Shown in pieces: positions 17,980 to 28,748 of a stretch of DNA of 64,000 bases. The notes beneath the pieces were generated by a model. That model saw only the letters and a list, made by a program, of their open reading frames with translations, was not told the DNA's origin and did not search any database. Origin of the DNA: Aureivirga sp. CE67 (GTDB lineage: Bacteria > Bacteroidota > Bacteroidia > Flavobacteriales > Flavobacteriaceae); NCBI RefSeq assembly GCF_015767245.1, contig NZ_JADOTV010000007.1, forward strand, positions 98,132 to 162,131, written 5' to 3'. The position numbers and the translations under genes were made by a program. Within the stretch, counting starts at the first letter, position 1. Each line of letters begins with the position of its first letter.

Positions 17980-18672
17980 TTATATTCTATTGTTAAAGAA
18001 GCAAATGAAGGAAATTGAAAAATAATTATCATTTCCTTTAAAGAACTTTGCATTTGGATCAAAAAAATCTGTCGAACGTAATTCGATATTTCGATATGGA
18101 TTTGAAATACTTTTTGAATAATTGAAACTAATTGCGGTCTTTTTATATTCTATTTGAAATCCTGTAGACCAAAATAAATTTACAAAACCATCGGAATCTA
18201 AAAATTTTGCTTCATATCCTCCAGGAGAAAGATTTATATCATCACTTCCTTTTCGATCATAGCCATAGAAAAATTTCAGAGTTGTTCCAAAATTGGTACT
18301 AACAATTAATTTATCATTAATATTCAATAAATTATAGTAGAATTTAAGAGGAACATCTAAATTGTCAGCTGTGAAGGTTTTATAATTATCATTAGAGTAA
18401 CTGTACCCACTACTAGTTGTATTGAATGGTACATAGTTTCTTTGGTAAATAAAGGCGAATGTAAAACCAAATTTGTCGCCAATATACATGTCATCGATAA
18501 AACCAATATGAAAACCATTTCCGGTTTTTGCATCAGCGAAATTGCTACTAGTTTTATAATTATTATAACCAGCAAGAATACCAGTTCTGTATTTTTTATT
18601 TTGAGATGAAGCATTTTCGAAGCATAAAAAAGCTACAATTACAAATAAGACTCTTAGAGATTTATTATTCAT
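17980..18672 (-). CDS. Outer-membrane beta-barrel protein (PorT-like), paralogue 2
   Basis: The 230-residue protein has an N-terminal signal peptide (cut near ASSQ) and a short barrel with strands such as RTGILAGYNNYKT and YFSISFICFF at the C-terminus. It is the upstream member of a tandem pair with the 17242-17937 gene. The shared order of segments and similar length indicate duplication, though overall identity is low. No specific function can be given. Confidence 0.83.
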   Translation of the reverse strand: MNNKSLRVLFVIVAFLCFENASSQNKKYRTGILAGYNNYKTSSNFADAKTGNGFHIGFIDDMYIGDKFGFTFAFIYQRNYVPFNTTSSGYSYSNDNYKTFTADNLDVPLKFYYNLLNINDKLIVSTNFGTTLKFFYGYDRKGSDDINLSPGGYEAKFLDSDGFVNLFWSTGFQIEYKKTAISFNYSKSISNPYRNIELRSTDFFDPNAKFFKGNDNYFSISFICFFNNRI

Positions 18673-18949
18673 TTTAATGTTATTTTATTCAATTTTTCAT
18701 TGCAAATTTTTAAGATATAAGTCACATCTTATCATTATTTCATGAGTTAAGTGTTTTTGATAAAACAAAAAATAATGGGAGTTTTGATGGGAATTATTCT
18801 TAATTAATAGTCAAGCAATTTTAAATTTCGGCAAATGTATGTTATTTTGTTAAATAAATGTTAATTCAATCTTAATTTTTTTTTAAGTTAATGTAAGGAG
18901 TTCACAATTCTTTAGACCAAACTTTGGATTTTATTTAAAACCCTAAAAA

Positions 18950-21900
18950 ATGATTAAAAGATTTGGTTTACTATTTTTCCTGATGATGAGCACCTTCGTC
19001 ATAGCTCAGGAAACCACAGGAACTTTACAAGGAACCGTCAAGGACGATTTAAATTTACCTATAGAAGAAGCAACTATTTTGGTGACGGATACAGAAACAA
19101 ATTTCCGTTATGGAGGAAGTTCAAATCAAAATGGTTTTTATATCATCAATAATCTTCCACCTTCTAAAAAATATAAAATAGAAGTATCTTTTATAGGATT
19201 TAAAACAATTACAATTACTGATTTTGCTATTAATTTAGGAGAAATAAGTTATCAAGATTTTGTGCTGAATGAAGATAATGTATCTCTTGGTGAAATAGAA
19301 ATCAAAGTGAATAAATCGACAAATAAGAAAGGAAACGAAACTTTATTATCCGCAAAAACTTTAAAGAAAACTCCTACTATTAGTCGTTCTATTCAAGATT
19401 TAACGAAGAATTTACCAGAATCAAATCTAAATTCGTTTGCTGGAGCGAGTAATAGATTTAATAATTTAAATATCGATGGAATTGCCAATAATGACGTTGT
19501 AGGTTTTCAAGAACCTGCTAGTGGAGCCGCTGGTTCTTCTGCAAATGGAACTCCAGGAAGTTTGTCTAGATCACAGCCAATCGGTCTTGGAGCGATTAAA
19601 GAACTTTCTGTAAAAGTTGCACCCTTTGATGTAAGTATCGGTAATTTTACTGGAGCAAATATCAATTTAGTTACCAAAAACGGAACAAATGATTTTCGTT
19701 CAGAGGTTTATGGTTATGGAAATAATCAGCTTTTGGTTGGGAAATATGCAGAAGGAATCAAACAGAAAATTGAAAGTTTTTACGACGTGCAAGTTGGAGC
19801 TTCTTTTGGAGGTGCAATTAAGAAAGATAAACTTTTCTTTTTTGTGAATTTTGAACAAGCACTTTCTAACACGCCAGTTCTGAATGCGCCAGGATCTTCT
19901 TCTTCTAATATTTCTTTGGAAACTGTAGAACAAATTCATCAGAAACTGATTAACGATTACGGATATGATCCAGGAACTTACACAGATGCAAATATTAAAA
20001 CAGCAAGTTCTAAATTATTTACTCGTTTGGATTATAATATCTCAGATGTTCATAAATTGACTGTTCGTAATAATTTTGTAAAAAGTTATGCTGATAATTT
20101 AGAGTGGAATGCTTCTGTTTTTAATTTTGGTAATCAAGGATATAGACATGAAAGTATTGCAAATAGTTTAGCTTTAGAATTGAAATCAAATTTCTCAAAT
20201 GGAATTTCAAATGTTTTTAGTTTCGGTTATAACAAAGTAAAAGAAGATAGAAATTTTGACGGAAGAATTTTCCCACATGTGGATATTTCAGATAATTCAA
20301 ATAGTATTTTTGCAGGAACTTATCGTGAAGCTTCTGTCTATGGAACAGATTTAAATACTTTCCAAGTTTCAAACAAACTTTCCGTTTTTAAAGACAATCA
20401 CTCTTTTACTTTTGGAGGATTTGCACAATATAATACAGTTGATTATGGATTTCTTTCAGCATGGAATGGAAGATGGCAATATAAATCAGTAGATAATTTT
20501 TTAAATGATCAGCCTTCAAGAATTCGTGGAGTTTATCATATTTCAAATAATAATTATGACTTTGTAAGTAGTGAGCCTTCAGCAACTTTAAAGATATTTG
20601 AAGGAGCTGTTTATGCGCAAGATTATTATAGAATTACAGATCGCTTTTCTGTTTTGGCAGGAATTCGTTTAGATTTTCAATTCTTAACAGAAGATTTACC
20701 AATAAGTCAAGAAGTGAAAAATACACCTGAATTTGCACATTATAATAATAAGATTTCAAAAACACCACAGTTTAATCCTCGTTTAGGATTTAATTATTTT
20801 ATTGATCAAGATCGAAAATTCAAGCTTCGTGGAGGTTCTGGGTTATTTTCTGGAAGAATTCCTTATTTATGGTTTGCTTATGCTGAATATATTTCAGGAA
20901 CCGAATATTTCAATGTAGATATTCGTCCTGATGGAACACAAAAAATCGTTGAAAATCTTGGAGATTTAGCTTCACAACAACCTAATTTGACAGAAATTAA
21001 TTTGATTGACAATGATTTTAAATTACCAAGAGAATGGAAAAGTAATTTGGCTTTAGAAGTAAAATTACCTTATGATTGGAATGTTTCTTTGGAAGGAACC
21101 TATTCGAAAGTTATCAATGGAATTTTCTTCCAATCAATTAATAGAAAAAACGAAAAAGCAAGATTTGAAGGAGCTGATGATAGAGAATATTTTACTTCCA
21201 AAGGAGAAGATATTAAAATCAACAAGAATTTTACAAACGTTTTCTTATTGACAAATACAGATCAAGGATATCGTTATAATTTGACTTTTGGAGTAAATAA
21301 AACTTACAGAAATTACAATGGATATTTAGGATATACCTATGGGAAAAGTAAAGATATTTCAAGTACAGTAAGAAATTCTAATGCGGCAAATTTTGAGTGG
21401 AATCAATCTATAGATGCTAATGCTCCTGAATTATCATATTCAAATTTTGATTTAAGACATAAAATAGTTTCATCACATGCGATGAATTTTAACTTAAATG
21501 AAAAAAATAATCTTTTAGTTTCTCTGTTATATACTGGAACATCTGGAAGCCCTTATTCGTTTATTTATGGAGGAGATGTAAATCAAGATGGTTCTTCAAA
21601 GAATGATTTGATTTATGTTCCTGCTTCTGCGGATGAAATTAATTTAAGAGATATCACAGATGGTTCTGGAAATATTGTTGTAAGTGCTGAGCAACAATGG
21701 GAAAATTTAGATAGATATATTTCAGGAAATGATTATTTATCAGAAAGAAGAGGGAAATATGCAGAGAGAAATGGAGCAAAAACTCCTTGGAATCATCAAT
21801 TGGATATGAAATGGGAATACACAAGAAAACTGAAAAAAGGAAAAGCTTTAAGTCTTTCTTTTGATATGCTAAATGTGTTGAATTTCATTAATAATGATTG

Positions 21901-22078
21901 GGGAAGATTAGTTTATGTTCCTAATGTGGTGAATTCTAGTTTTAGTTTGGTAGATTTTGTTGGAATAGAAAATAACCAACCAGTTTATCAATATACGGAG
22001 AAAACACAAGATCCTTGGGTGGTAGATCAAGTAAATTCTAGATGGAAAGCACAAGTAGGTATTCGATACCAATTTTAA
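18950..22078 (+). CDS. Oar-like TonB-dependent outer-membrane receptor
   Basis: The 1042-residue protein begins with a signal peptide (MIKRFGLLFFLMMSTFVIAQ). A carboxypeptidase-regulatory-like domain follows (residues about 24-105: LQGTVKDDLNLPIEEATILV...GFYIINNLPP). Next is a plug-like domain (about 130-240) with LNIDGIANNDV and ANINLVTKNGTNDF. The remaining 750 residues are barrel strands ending in VGIRYQF. This arrangement matches Oar/OmpA-related TonB receptors of Bacteroidota. The substrate is not deducible, because there is no SusD partner or transport gene beside it. It is monocistronic with a strong terminator. Confidence 0.9.
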   Translation: MIKRFGLLFFLMMSTFVIAQETTGTLQGTVKDDLNLPIEEATILVTDTETNFRYGGSSNQNGFYIINNLPPSKKYKIEVSFIGFKTITITDFAINLGEISYQDFVLNEDNVSLGEIEIKVNKSTNKKGNETLLSAKTLKKTPTISRSIQDLTKNLPESNLNSFAGASNRFNNLNIDGIANNDVVGFQEPASGAAGSSANGTPGSLSRSQPIGLGAIKELSVKVAPFDVSIGNFTGANINLVTKNGTNDFRSEVYGYGNNQLLVGKYAEGIKQKIESFYDVQVGASFGGAIKKDKLFFFVNFEQALSNTPVLNAPGSSSSNISLETVEQIHQKLINDYGYDPGTYTDANIKTASSKLFTRLDYNISDVHKLTVRNNFVKSYADNLEWNASVFNFGNQGYRHESIANSLALELKSNFSNGISNVFSFGYNKVKEDRNFDGRIFPHVDISDNSNSIFAGTYREASVYGTDLNTFQVSNKLSVFKDNHSFTFGGFAQYNTVDYGFLSAWNGRWQYKSVDNFLNDQPSRIRGVYHISNNNYDFVSSEPSATLKIFEGAVYAQDYYRITDRFSVLAGIRLDFQFLTEDLPISQEVKNTPEFAHYNNKISKTPQFNPRLGFNYFIDQDRKFKLRGGSGLFSGRIPYLWFAYAEYISGTEYFNVDIRPDGTQKIVENLGDLASQQPNLTEINLIDNDFKLPREWKSNLALEVKLPYDWNVSLEGTYSKVINGIFFQSINRKNEKARFEGADDREYFTSKGEDIKINKNFTNVFLLTNTDQGYRYNLTFGVNKTYRNYNGYLGYTYGKSKDISSTVRNSNAANFEWNQSIDANAPELSYSNFDLRHKIVSSHAMNFNLNEKNNLLVSLLYTGTSGSPYSFIYGGDVNQDGSSKNDLIYVPASADEINLRDITDGSGNIVVSAEQQWENLDRYISGNDYLSERRGKYAERNGAKTPWNHQLDMKWEYTRKLKKGKALSLSFDMLNVLNFINNDWGRLVYVPNVVNSSFSLVDFVGIENNQPVYQYTEKTQDPWVVDQVNSRWKAQVGIRYQF

Positions 22079-22110
22079 TTTTGTAACTAATCCAATTTTA
22101 TAACCATAAG

Positions 22111-22140
22111 AGACTGTATTTTTTGATACAGTCTTTTTTT
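22111..22140 (+). terminator. Terminator of the Oar-like receptor gene
   Basis: A 9-bp stem (AGACTGTAT / ATACAGTCT) with a 6-base loop is followed by a run of T. Confidence 0.88.
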
Positions 22141-22189
22141 GGTTTAAAATTTATTGGATGTAGGATGTTTTTTATGATATTTAAAAAAT

Positions 22190-22221
22190 AAAAGTCGCTT
22201 CAATTTCTTGAAACGACTTTT
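22190..22221 (-). terminator. Terminator of the 1614-aa T9SS protein gene
   Basis: The stem AAAAGTCG/CGACTTTT is extended by TTCAA/TTGAA, and on the minus strand it is followed by T-rich sequence (TTTATTTTTTAA). Confidence 0.75.
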
Positions 22222-22248
22222 AAACTATATTAAGTTTTTAAAGAATTA

Positions 22249-25200
22249 TTATTGAATTAAAATTTTCTTTAAAGTTGAATTATTTTGAGTATTTACTTTG
22301 ATATAATAAACTCCTCTTGCAAAAGTTGAAACATCAATTTGCTTTTTAGAGTTATCTTTTTGTTTAAAAATAATTTTACCAGTTAAATCTAAAATATAGA
22401 TAGACTCAATTTCTTGTTTGCTTTCAATATTTAAAATATCTTTTGCTGGATTTGGGAATACTTTGATTAAAGAATTTAAATTCACCTCATCAATATCTAA
22501 ATCCTCAGTTACTTTTACTAAAAACTCACAAGAATCTGTATTTCCATATTCATCTTCGATTTCTAAAGTAATAGTATGATCACCAGGTTCTAATTCTGTT
22601 CCAGGTGCAGGAGTTTGAGTGAAAGAAACTTCATCACAAGCAAAAGATACTGGAATATCTATTGTAAAATCTTCTAAAGTATAAAGTTCATTTTCTTCAA
22701 CAGAAATGTTTTGTGTTTCTGGACATTCGAAATACGGAGCAACTGTGTCAATTACCTCTAGCATAAATGAGCATTCAGAAGTATTATTATAAATATCTGT
22801 AAATGTTATGATAATTTCAGTACTTTCTGTAATAATAGTTTCTGGTTCTAAGTTTTGTGTGACTGTAATTTCATCTGAACAATTATCTGCTAATCCAAAA
22901 TCATATTCAGTATAATCCAAAATAGGATATTCACAACCAGATCCCATATCAATGATGATGTCTTCATAACAATTAACAAAAGTTGGAGCTTCTGTATCTT
23001 CAATAGTTACAATTTGAATTACTTCAATTTCATTATCATTTCCATCGTTAAATTTCCATACAATCTCGAAAGTTCCTTGTTCCGTAAATGTTAACTCAGA
23101 ATTTGTTGTTGCTGTGATTTCTCCAGCGCAATTATCTGTTGTAATCGGAAAAGTGATCTCAGAAGGAGATAATTCACATTGAGCATTTATATCTCCTAAA
23201 GCAACAGCTTCAGGATTTGTAATATCATCAATAATTACATTTTGAATTACCTCAATTTCATTATCATTTCCATCATTGAAAATCCAAATAATCTCGAAAG
23301 TTCCTTGTTCTGTAAAGTTTAAATCAGATTCTGTAGTGGCAGTAATTACTCCTGCACAATTATCTGTTGTCGTTGGCGCAATAATATTAAACTCGTTGAT
23401 CTCACATTCTGCAGTTAAATCTTCTAAAACAATAGTTTCTGGGTTTATAATATCATCGATAATTACATTTTGAATTACCTCAATTTCATTATCATTTCCA
23501 TCATTGAAAATCCAAATAATCTCGAAAGTTCCTTGTTCTGTAAAGTTTAAATCAGATTCTGTAGTGGCAGTAATTACTCCCGCACAATTATCCGTTGTTG
23601 TAGGAGCAATAATATTTGCTTCATTAATTTCACAATCTGCAGTTAAATCTTCTAAAATAATAGCTTCAGGATCTGTGATATCATTAATAATTACATTTTG
23701 AATTATTTCAATTTCATTATCGTTTCCATCATTAAAGATCCAAACAATTTCGAAAGTTCCCTGTTCTGAAAAGTTTAAGTTAGATTCTGTAGTAGCAGTA
23801 ATTTCTCCTGCACAATTATCTGTAGTTGTTGGCGCAATAATATTAAACTCGTTGATTTCACATTCTGCAGTTAAATTTTCTAATACAATAGCTTCTGGAT
23901 CTGTGATATCATCAATAATTACATTTTGAATTACTTCAATTTCATTATCATTTCCATCATTGAAAATCCAAACAATCTCGAAAGTCCCTTGTTCTGTAAA
24001 GTTTAAATCAGATTCTGTAGTTGCAGTGATTTCTCCCGCACAATTATCTGTTGTTGTTGGCGCAATAATATTAAACTCGTTGATTTCACATTCTGCAGTT
24101 AAATCTTCTAAAACAATGGTTTCAGGATCTGTGATATCATTAATAATTACATTTTGAATTATTTCAATTTCATTATCGTTTCCATCATTAAAGATCCAAA
24201 CAATTTCGAAAGTTCCCTGTTCTGAAAAGTTTAAGTTAGATTCTGTAGTAGCAGTAATTTCTCCTGCACAATTATCCGTTGTTGTAGGAGCAATAATATT
24301 TACTTCATTAATTTCACATTCTGCAGTTAAATCTTCTAAAACAATGATTTCAGGATCTGTGATATCATTAATAATTACATTTTGAATTACCTCAATTTCA
24401 TTATCGTTTCCATCATTAAAGATCCAAAGAATCTCGAAACTTCCTTGTTCTGTGAAGTTTAAATCAGATTCTGTAGTAGCAGTGATTTCTCCTACACAAT
24501 TATCTGTTGTTGTTGGCGCAATAATATTTGCTTCATTAATTTCACATTCTGTAGTTAAATCTTCTAAAACAATGGTTTCAGGATCTGTGATATCATTAAT
24601 AATTACATTTTGAATTACTTCAATTTCATTATCGTTTCCATCATTAAATTTCCAAACAATCTCGAAAGTTCCTTGTTCTGAAAAGTTTAAGTTAGATTCT
24701 GTAGTAGCAGTAATTTCTCCTGCACAATTATCTGTTGTTATTGGCGCAATAATATTTGCTTCATTAATTTCACAATCTGCAGTTAAATCTTCTAAAACAA
24801 TTACTTCAGGTTTTTCATTGTCTACAATAATGATGTTTTGAGGAACTGTTACGATATTCCCATTTCCATCATCAATAGTCCAAGTTACAACGGTTGTAGC
24901 TCCAATTTCTGTAATTGGCAATGTCGCATCATGTGTAACAATTATATTCTCTGAGCAATTATCCGAGGTAGAAGGAGTTTCTAGAGAAGTTACTTCACAA
25001 TTCGCAGTAATATCCGCTAATTCATTCTGGATATATTCCGTTTCAAAAGGAATTTTATATATACCAAAATTAACAGCAGAAGCATATATAGTATTGTCTT
25101 TAAATTCTAAACTTGCTGTTTGTCCATAAGTATTATCAATTAATATAGGAGAACTTCCAGATATACTTGTTTTAAAAATACCTCCACCACTATATCTACT

Positions 25201-27093
25201 TAAAAATAATTCTTCACCTACAACCTTTACATCTACTACTCTTGTAAGACTATTAAAAGCACCAGGGTTATTTATAGGCAAAGTTTGTGATACATCAACT
25301 TTATAAATTTTTGAAGTCCAATAATCTGCAATGAATAAATCATTTCCATTAAAATCTATTCCCATAGGCGAACCTATACCAGTAACTACATCTGTCGCAA
25401 TAGGATTTGAAATAGATGGATTTAATTTGATGACTTTGTTTAAATTATAAATACCACAATATAAGTCCTCACCATTAAAAGCTAAACCTCTTAGACTTCC
25501 AAGGTCTGAAGCTATAATTTCTGTTTGTTGAGTATTAATAGTATATTTTATAATTTCTCCTCCAGTATTGGATAAATATAATTCTCCATTTTTTTCTGTT
25601 AAACCAAATAGTTCAGAAGGAGAAGTGTAAAGTTCTTGTAAAGTTCCTGCAGGATCCGAAAGAGAAAAAGATTGTAGTTTTTTACTTGACCAATTAACAA
25701 AGTACATAGTATCTTCTACAATCATCATGTGCATAATCGAAGGAGTTTCATCTAAAATTAACTCAGGTGTTCCATATCCAGTAGTGTAAAATAAATTTTC
25801 ATCAAATGTAAAAGGGTCTATATTGTCATTAATTGAAATATTCTGTATTTGTGTACTTGTATTTCCGTTTTCATCTTCAAAAGTCCAAGTAACAACAGTT
25901 GTTCCTTGAGTTGTAATAGGAAGTGTAGCATTATGACTAACAATTACATTTCCTCCACAAGAATCTGTTGCAGATGGCTCACTTAAATTAGTAACTTCAC
26001 ATTCTGCTGTGATTTCTGGTAAAGTTTCCAAATTAGGTATTGGTCCTTGATTATCTATAACAGTTACTGTAGTGCTACAAGTTGTAGTATTTCCTGAGCT
26101 ATCTGAAGCAGTAAAAATAATCGTAGTAATTCCTTTTTCTAAAATGGATCCAGGTGTTGGGTCTTGTGTGATCGAAGGAGGGTTTGTAAAATCATCTGTT
26201 GCAATTACTAAATTTGTGTAATCAGGTATAACTCCCTGACAATTTTCATTCACAGATATGTTATCTAGAGAAGAAGGACAAGAAGTAATTTCAGGTGCTG
26301 TAGAATCTTGATTGATATTTAATTTTGAAATCTTATCTCCATCTTTTTCTGCAATATATAGGTCAATTCCATCAAAAGCCATATCAATTGGTCCACTAAG
26401 ATTACTTACTACTTCTGTAGCTACTGGAGAAGATTCTGTAATGTCAATTTTTAATATTTTACCTGTTTCAAATTCTGTATAAAATAAATCATTTCCGAAT
26501 ATTAATAAAGAATAAGGTCTTCCATTTGTAGAAGTAATTTCAGTAAGCGTAGGATTTACGTCTGTGATAGTAGTTTTGTAAATTTTATTTTCTACAGTAG
26601 AAATATATAAATCATCACCATTGAAAGTTAGATCTAAAGGATCCGTAACAGAAATAACTTCTTGAAGAGAAGGATTTTCAATATTTGTTTTATAAATTAA
26701 ATTGTCTTGCCAATCTGCAACATAAAGAACACCATCTTTTTTAGTAATTCCATGAGCATAACCAAAACCAGTAATCAAGAAACTATTTCCGTTTGTGTTT
26801 CCATCATTAATATCTTTTTTACCAATTCTATTATTTGCAGCAGAGTATAAAATATTCTCGTCAAAGATCATATCATAAACACTAGTAGAGCTATTTGCTA
26901 CTTGAATGATGTTTGAAGTGTTTGAAAGATCTACTTTCGAAATATAAAGATTACTTCTAAAATATAAATCATTTCCTTTTAGAGTTATACAATATGGATT
27001 ATCTAATCCAGTGATAACATCTGTGGTTTGTGCATAATTTTGTGTAAAGCTAAGGAGGAAAATCAATAGCCATAGATTTTTAAGCTTTCTCAT
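22249..27093 (-). CDS. T9SS type A giant protein: propeller-like and HYR-type repeats (1614 aa)
   Basis: A secreted or surface protein with a signal peptide (MRKLKNLWLLIFLLSFTQNYAQ). Residues about 25-265 are propeller-like blades (GNDLYFRS..YISKVDL, FNGDDLYISTVENKIYKT) of the NHL/SMP-30 style. HYR segments follow at about 268-430, then a second propeller at about 430-690. After two more HYR-type units, residues about 770-1360 hold eight HYR-like units of 76 residues, seven nearly identical. A DxDxxE-rich segment and the T9SS type A sorting domain (KVFPNPAKD...GKIIFK...FARGVYYIKV) end the protein. The ligand is unknown. Repeat units 3 and 5 share long identical DNA, showing recent expansion in two-unit steps. 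Confidence 0.92.
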   Translation of the reverse strand: MRKLKNLWLLIFLLSFTQNYAQTTDVITGLDNPYCITLKGNDLYFRSNLYISKVDLSNTSNIIQVANSSTSVYDMIFDENILYSAANNRIGKKDINDGNTNGNSFLITGFGYAHGITKKDGVLYVADWQDNLIYKTNIENPSLQEVISVTDPLDLTFNGDDLYISTVENKIYKTTITDVNPTLTEITSTNGRPYSLLIFGNDLFYTEFETGKILKIDITESSPVATEVVSNLSGPIDMAFDGIDLYIAEKDGDKISKLNINQDSTAPEITSCPSSLDNISVNENCQGVIPDYTNLVIATDDFTNPPSITQDPTPGSILEKGITTIIFTASDSSGNTTTCSTTVTVIDNQGPIPNLETLPEITAECEVTNLSEPSATDSCGGNVIVSHNATLPITTQGTTVVTWTFEDENGNTSTQIQNISINDNIDPFTFDENLFYTTGYGTPELILDETPSIMHMMIVEDTMYFVNWSSKKLQSFSLSDPAGTLQELYTSPSELFGLTEKNGELYLSNTGGEIIKYTINTQQTEIIASDLGSLRGLAFNGEDLYCGIYNLNKVIKLNPSISNPIATDVVTGIGSPMGIDFNGNDLFIADYWTSKIYKVDVSQTLPINNPGAFNSLTRVVDVKVVGEELFLSRYSGGGIFKTSISGSSPILIDNTYGQTASLEFKDNTIYASAVNFGIYKIPFETEYIQNELADITANCEVTSLETPSTSDNCSENIIVTHDATLPITEIGATTVVTWTIDDGNGNIVTVPQNIIIVDNEKPEVIVLEDLTADCEINEANIIAPITTDNCAGEITATTESNLNFSEQGTFEIVWKFNDGNDNEIEVIQNVIINDITDPETIVLEDLTTECEINEANIIAPTTTDNCVGEITATTESDLNFTEQGSFEILWIFNDGNDNEIEVIQNVIINDITDPEIIVLEDLTAECEINEVNIIAPTTTDNCAGEITATTESNLNFSEQGTFEIVWIFNDGNDNEIEIIQNVIINDITDPETIVLEDLTAECEINEFNIIAPTTTDNCAGEITATTESDLNFTEQGTFEIVWIFNDGNDNEIEVIQNVIIDDITDPEAIVLENLTAECEINEFNIIAPTTTDNCAGEITATTESNLNFSEQGTFEIVWIFNDGNDNEIEIIQNVIINDITDPEAIILEDLTADCEINEANIIAPTTTDNCAGVITATTESDLNFTEQGTFEIIWIFNDGNDNEIEVIQNVIIDDIINPETIVLEDLTAECEINEFNIIAPTTTDNCAGVITATTESDLNFTEQGTFEIIWIFNDGNDNEIEVIQNVIIDDITNPEAVALGDINAQCELSPSEITFPITTDNCAGEITATTNSELTFTEQGTFEIVWKFNDGNDNEIEVIQIVTIEDTEAPTFVNCYEDIIIDMGSGCEYPILDYTEYDFGLADNCSDEITVTQNLEPETIITESTEIIITFTDIYNNTSECSFMLEVIDTVAPYFECPETQNISVEENELYTLEDFTIDIPVSFACDEVSFTQTPAPGTELEPGDHTITLEIEDEYGNTDSCEFLVKVTEDLDIDEVNLNSLIKVFPNPAKDILNIESKQEIESIYILDLTGKIIFKQKDNSKKQIDVSTFARGVYYIKVNTQNNSTLKKILIQ
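23020..24800 (-). repeat. 228-bp in-frame tandem repeat with a 456-bp higher-order period
   Basis: Units are 228 bp (76 codons). Adjacent units alternate between SNLNFS and SDLNFT versions. A stretch of at least 120 bases beginning at 23701 is identical to that beginning at 24157, a distance of 456 bp. Units around 23276 and 23504 are nearly identical at 228 bp. Confidence 0.93.
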
Positions 27094-27516
27094 TATTTTA
27101 TTTTTTGATTGTTTAAAATAGATGTATTGAGGGGAAGAGATAGTAAATGTAATTTGTCTAATAGCGCAAATCTTATTTTGAAATGCCTATTTTTTAATAA
27201 GGTAGTGTTGCTCATATTTGATTCTAATTATAAATTTATAAAATCAAATATATAAAAGAGGAGGTTGAGTAAGAGTGATTGTTGAGGTATTTTAATTTAT
27301 TATGTTAAAATGCTTTTAATAATTTATTTTTTTATTAAAACAGCTTTTTGTTTGATTGTGTAAAAGATCTTAGATGTTGAAAATATTTTTTCAAGTTTAG
27401 GTCAAGAGATTTTTAGTTTTTTCCTGAAATAAATAGTTTAAAACTAAAAAAAGGTAATGAAATTAACTTCATTACCTTTTTTCTATATTTTTTATTTAAA
27501 AGAAATAAATGGTTTT
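27094..27516. other. 423-bp intergenic region
   Basis: AT-rich with no supported gene. It contains an IR TTTTAATAA/TTATTAAAA (27314-27340) and the CotH-like gene terminator near its right end. No clear promoter for the downstream giant was found. Confidence 0.6.
27446..27482 (-). terminator. Terminator of the CotH-like lipoprotein gene
   Basis: A 15-bp perfect stem (AAAAAAGGTAATGAA / TTCATTACCTTTTTT) with a 6-base loop provides its own T-run on the minus strand. Confidence 0.85.
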
Positions 27517-28728
27517 TTATAAATTATTGTTTAACCATTCCATTCTATCCATATACCATTTTTCAAGATATTTTACTTCTTCTTCATAAGTGTCAAAGAA
27601 AACATAATTTGGCCAAACATATTTTCCTAGAATATCCCATTTTTCGAAGTTTCTATCTACAGAACCTTTTAAATGATAATTAGCTTTTTCTCTTACCTTA
27701 TCAAAAACATCGTTTTTATTTTGATAAAAATATGCAAATCTATTTTTTACTAAAGTCTTGAATTCTTGATTTTCAAAAAGTTTTGTGTACCACTTTGAAT
27801 TTTTAACCCAAAAACCTTCTGGTTTTTCATTTCCATTATAATTAATGTTACCAAAAGCAATATCAAAATCCCAGATTGGTCCCATTTTCAATTTTTCTCC
27901 AGGAATTAAATTCATATAAACACTAGAATAAAAAATTGCATCGTTATTTTTTCCTATTTCATTAATTAAATACCAATCAATAAAAGAATCTAAATCAATA
28001 AGCCTTGAAATATCTTCTAATGTAGGATTGTCATTATTCAAAATTAAAGTTTCGAATTCTTCAATATAATTTTTAATAAAAACATATTCTTCATCTTCAA
28101 TATCCAATTTTGGCTCCTTAATGTTGAAATAATAATCCGAAATAGAAGAATGAAAATAAACATCATCTGCATCTATTCTTGAAAGCTGATCTACTTCTAA
28201 TAAATAACCATCATCACCAATATCAACTCTGTTTGAAGATTCTTCTACTTTCTGAACAATCTGATAGATTCCTACATATTCACCATTAAGATTTACATCT
28301 ACAAATTCACTTTCAGGAGTCCAATCCAAATTACTCATATATCCTAAATTATATGCAAGCTCACTTCTTAAAAGTGATTTATCTGTATAATTTGCAAGAA
28401 AAACCCACTTTTTGTCCTTAGGCATTTCTAAAACAGATTCTTTATCGTCAAATTTAATTTGATATGGTTTCTTAGGTAAAGCCCAAGTCGTATTACCTCT
28501 TCCTCTAATTTTAATACTTTTACCTACAACTTCATCATCTATTTTAAAAGTTGCACGAATATAGTCATCTTTAGAAGTTATAGGTTCGTTATTTTCTGTT
28601 TCAATATTTACAACAGGAATATTCTCAGGTTCTACAGGAGGGTGTATTTCTTCAACATCATCTTTTTTACATGCTATAAATAAAAGAGATAGTAATATTG
28701 TTTTAAAAAAGTTTATTTTCATAATCAT
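27517..28728 (-). CDS. CotH kinase family lipoprotein
   Basis: The 403-residue protein begins with a lipoprotein signal (LLSLLFIAC, lipobox Cys about residue 20) followed by an acidic linker. The body matches the CotH family: IKIRGRGNTTWALPKKPYQIKF (residues about 77-98), KWVFLANYTDKSLLR, NLGY..LDWTPES, FVDVNLNGEYVGIYQIVQKVE and a late GPIWDFDIAFGN. CotH proteins are atypical kinase-fold enzymes known from spore coats, where they phosphorylate coat proteins. In Bacteroidota they are often surface lipoproteins whose targets are unknown. The WDFD segment corresponds to the metal-binding Asp region of the kinase fold. A Met two residues downstream (28722) could also be the start. Confidence 0.88.
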   Translation of the reverse strand: MIMKINFFKTILLSLLFIACKKDDVEEIHPPVEPENIPVVNIETENNEPITSKDDYIRATFKIDDEVVGKSIKIRGRGNTTWALPKKPYQIKFDDKESVLEMPKDKKWVFLANYTDKSLLRSELAYNLGYMSNLDWTPESEFVDVNLNGEYVGIYQIVQKVEESSNRVDIGDDGYLLEVDQLSRIDADDVYFHSSISDYYFNIKEPKLDIEDEEYVFIKNYIEEFETLILNNDNPTLEDISRLIDLDSFIDWYLINEIGKNNDAIFYSSVYMNLIPGEKLKMGPIWDFDIAFGNINYNGNEKPEGFWVKNSKWYTKLFENQEFKTLVKNRFAYFYQNKNDVFDKVREKANYHLKGSVDRNFEKWDILGKYVWPNYVFFDTYEEEVKYLEKWYMDRMEWLNNNL

Positions 28729-28748
28729 TCATATTTTTTAAGAGAAGC

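Noticed and set aside
23276-24157. Repeated 65-aa plus-strand reading frames 228 or 456 bp apart
   Set aside because: They are antisense shadows of the tandem repeats in the 1614-aa gene, with identical sequence only because the repeats are identical.
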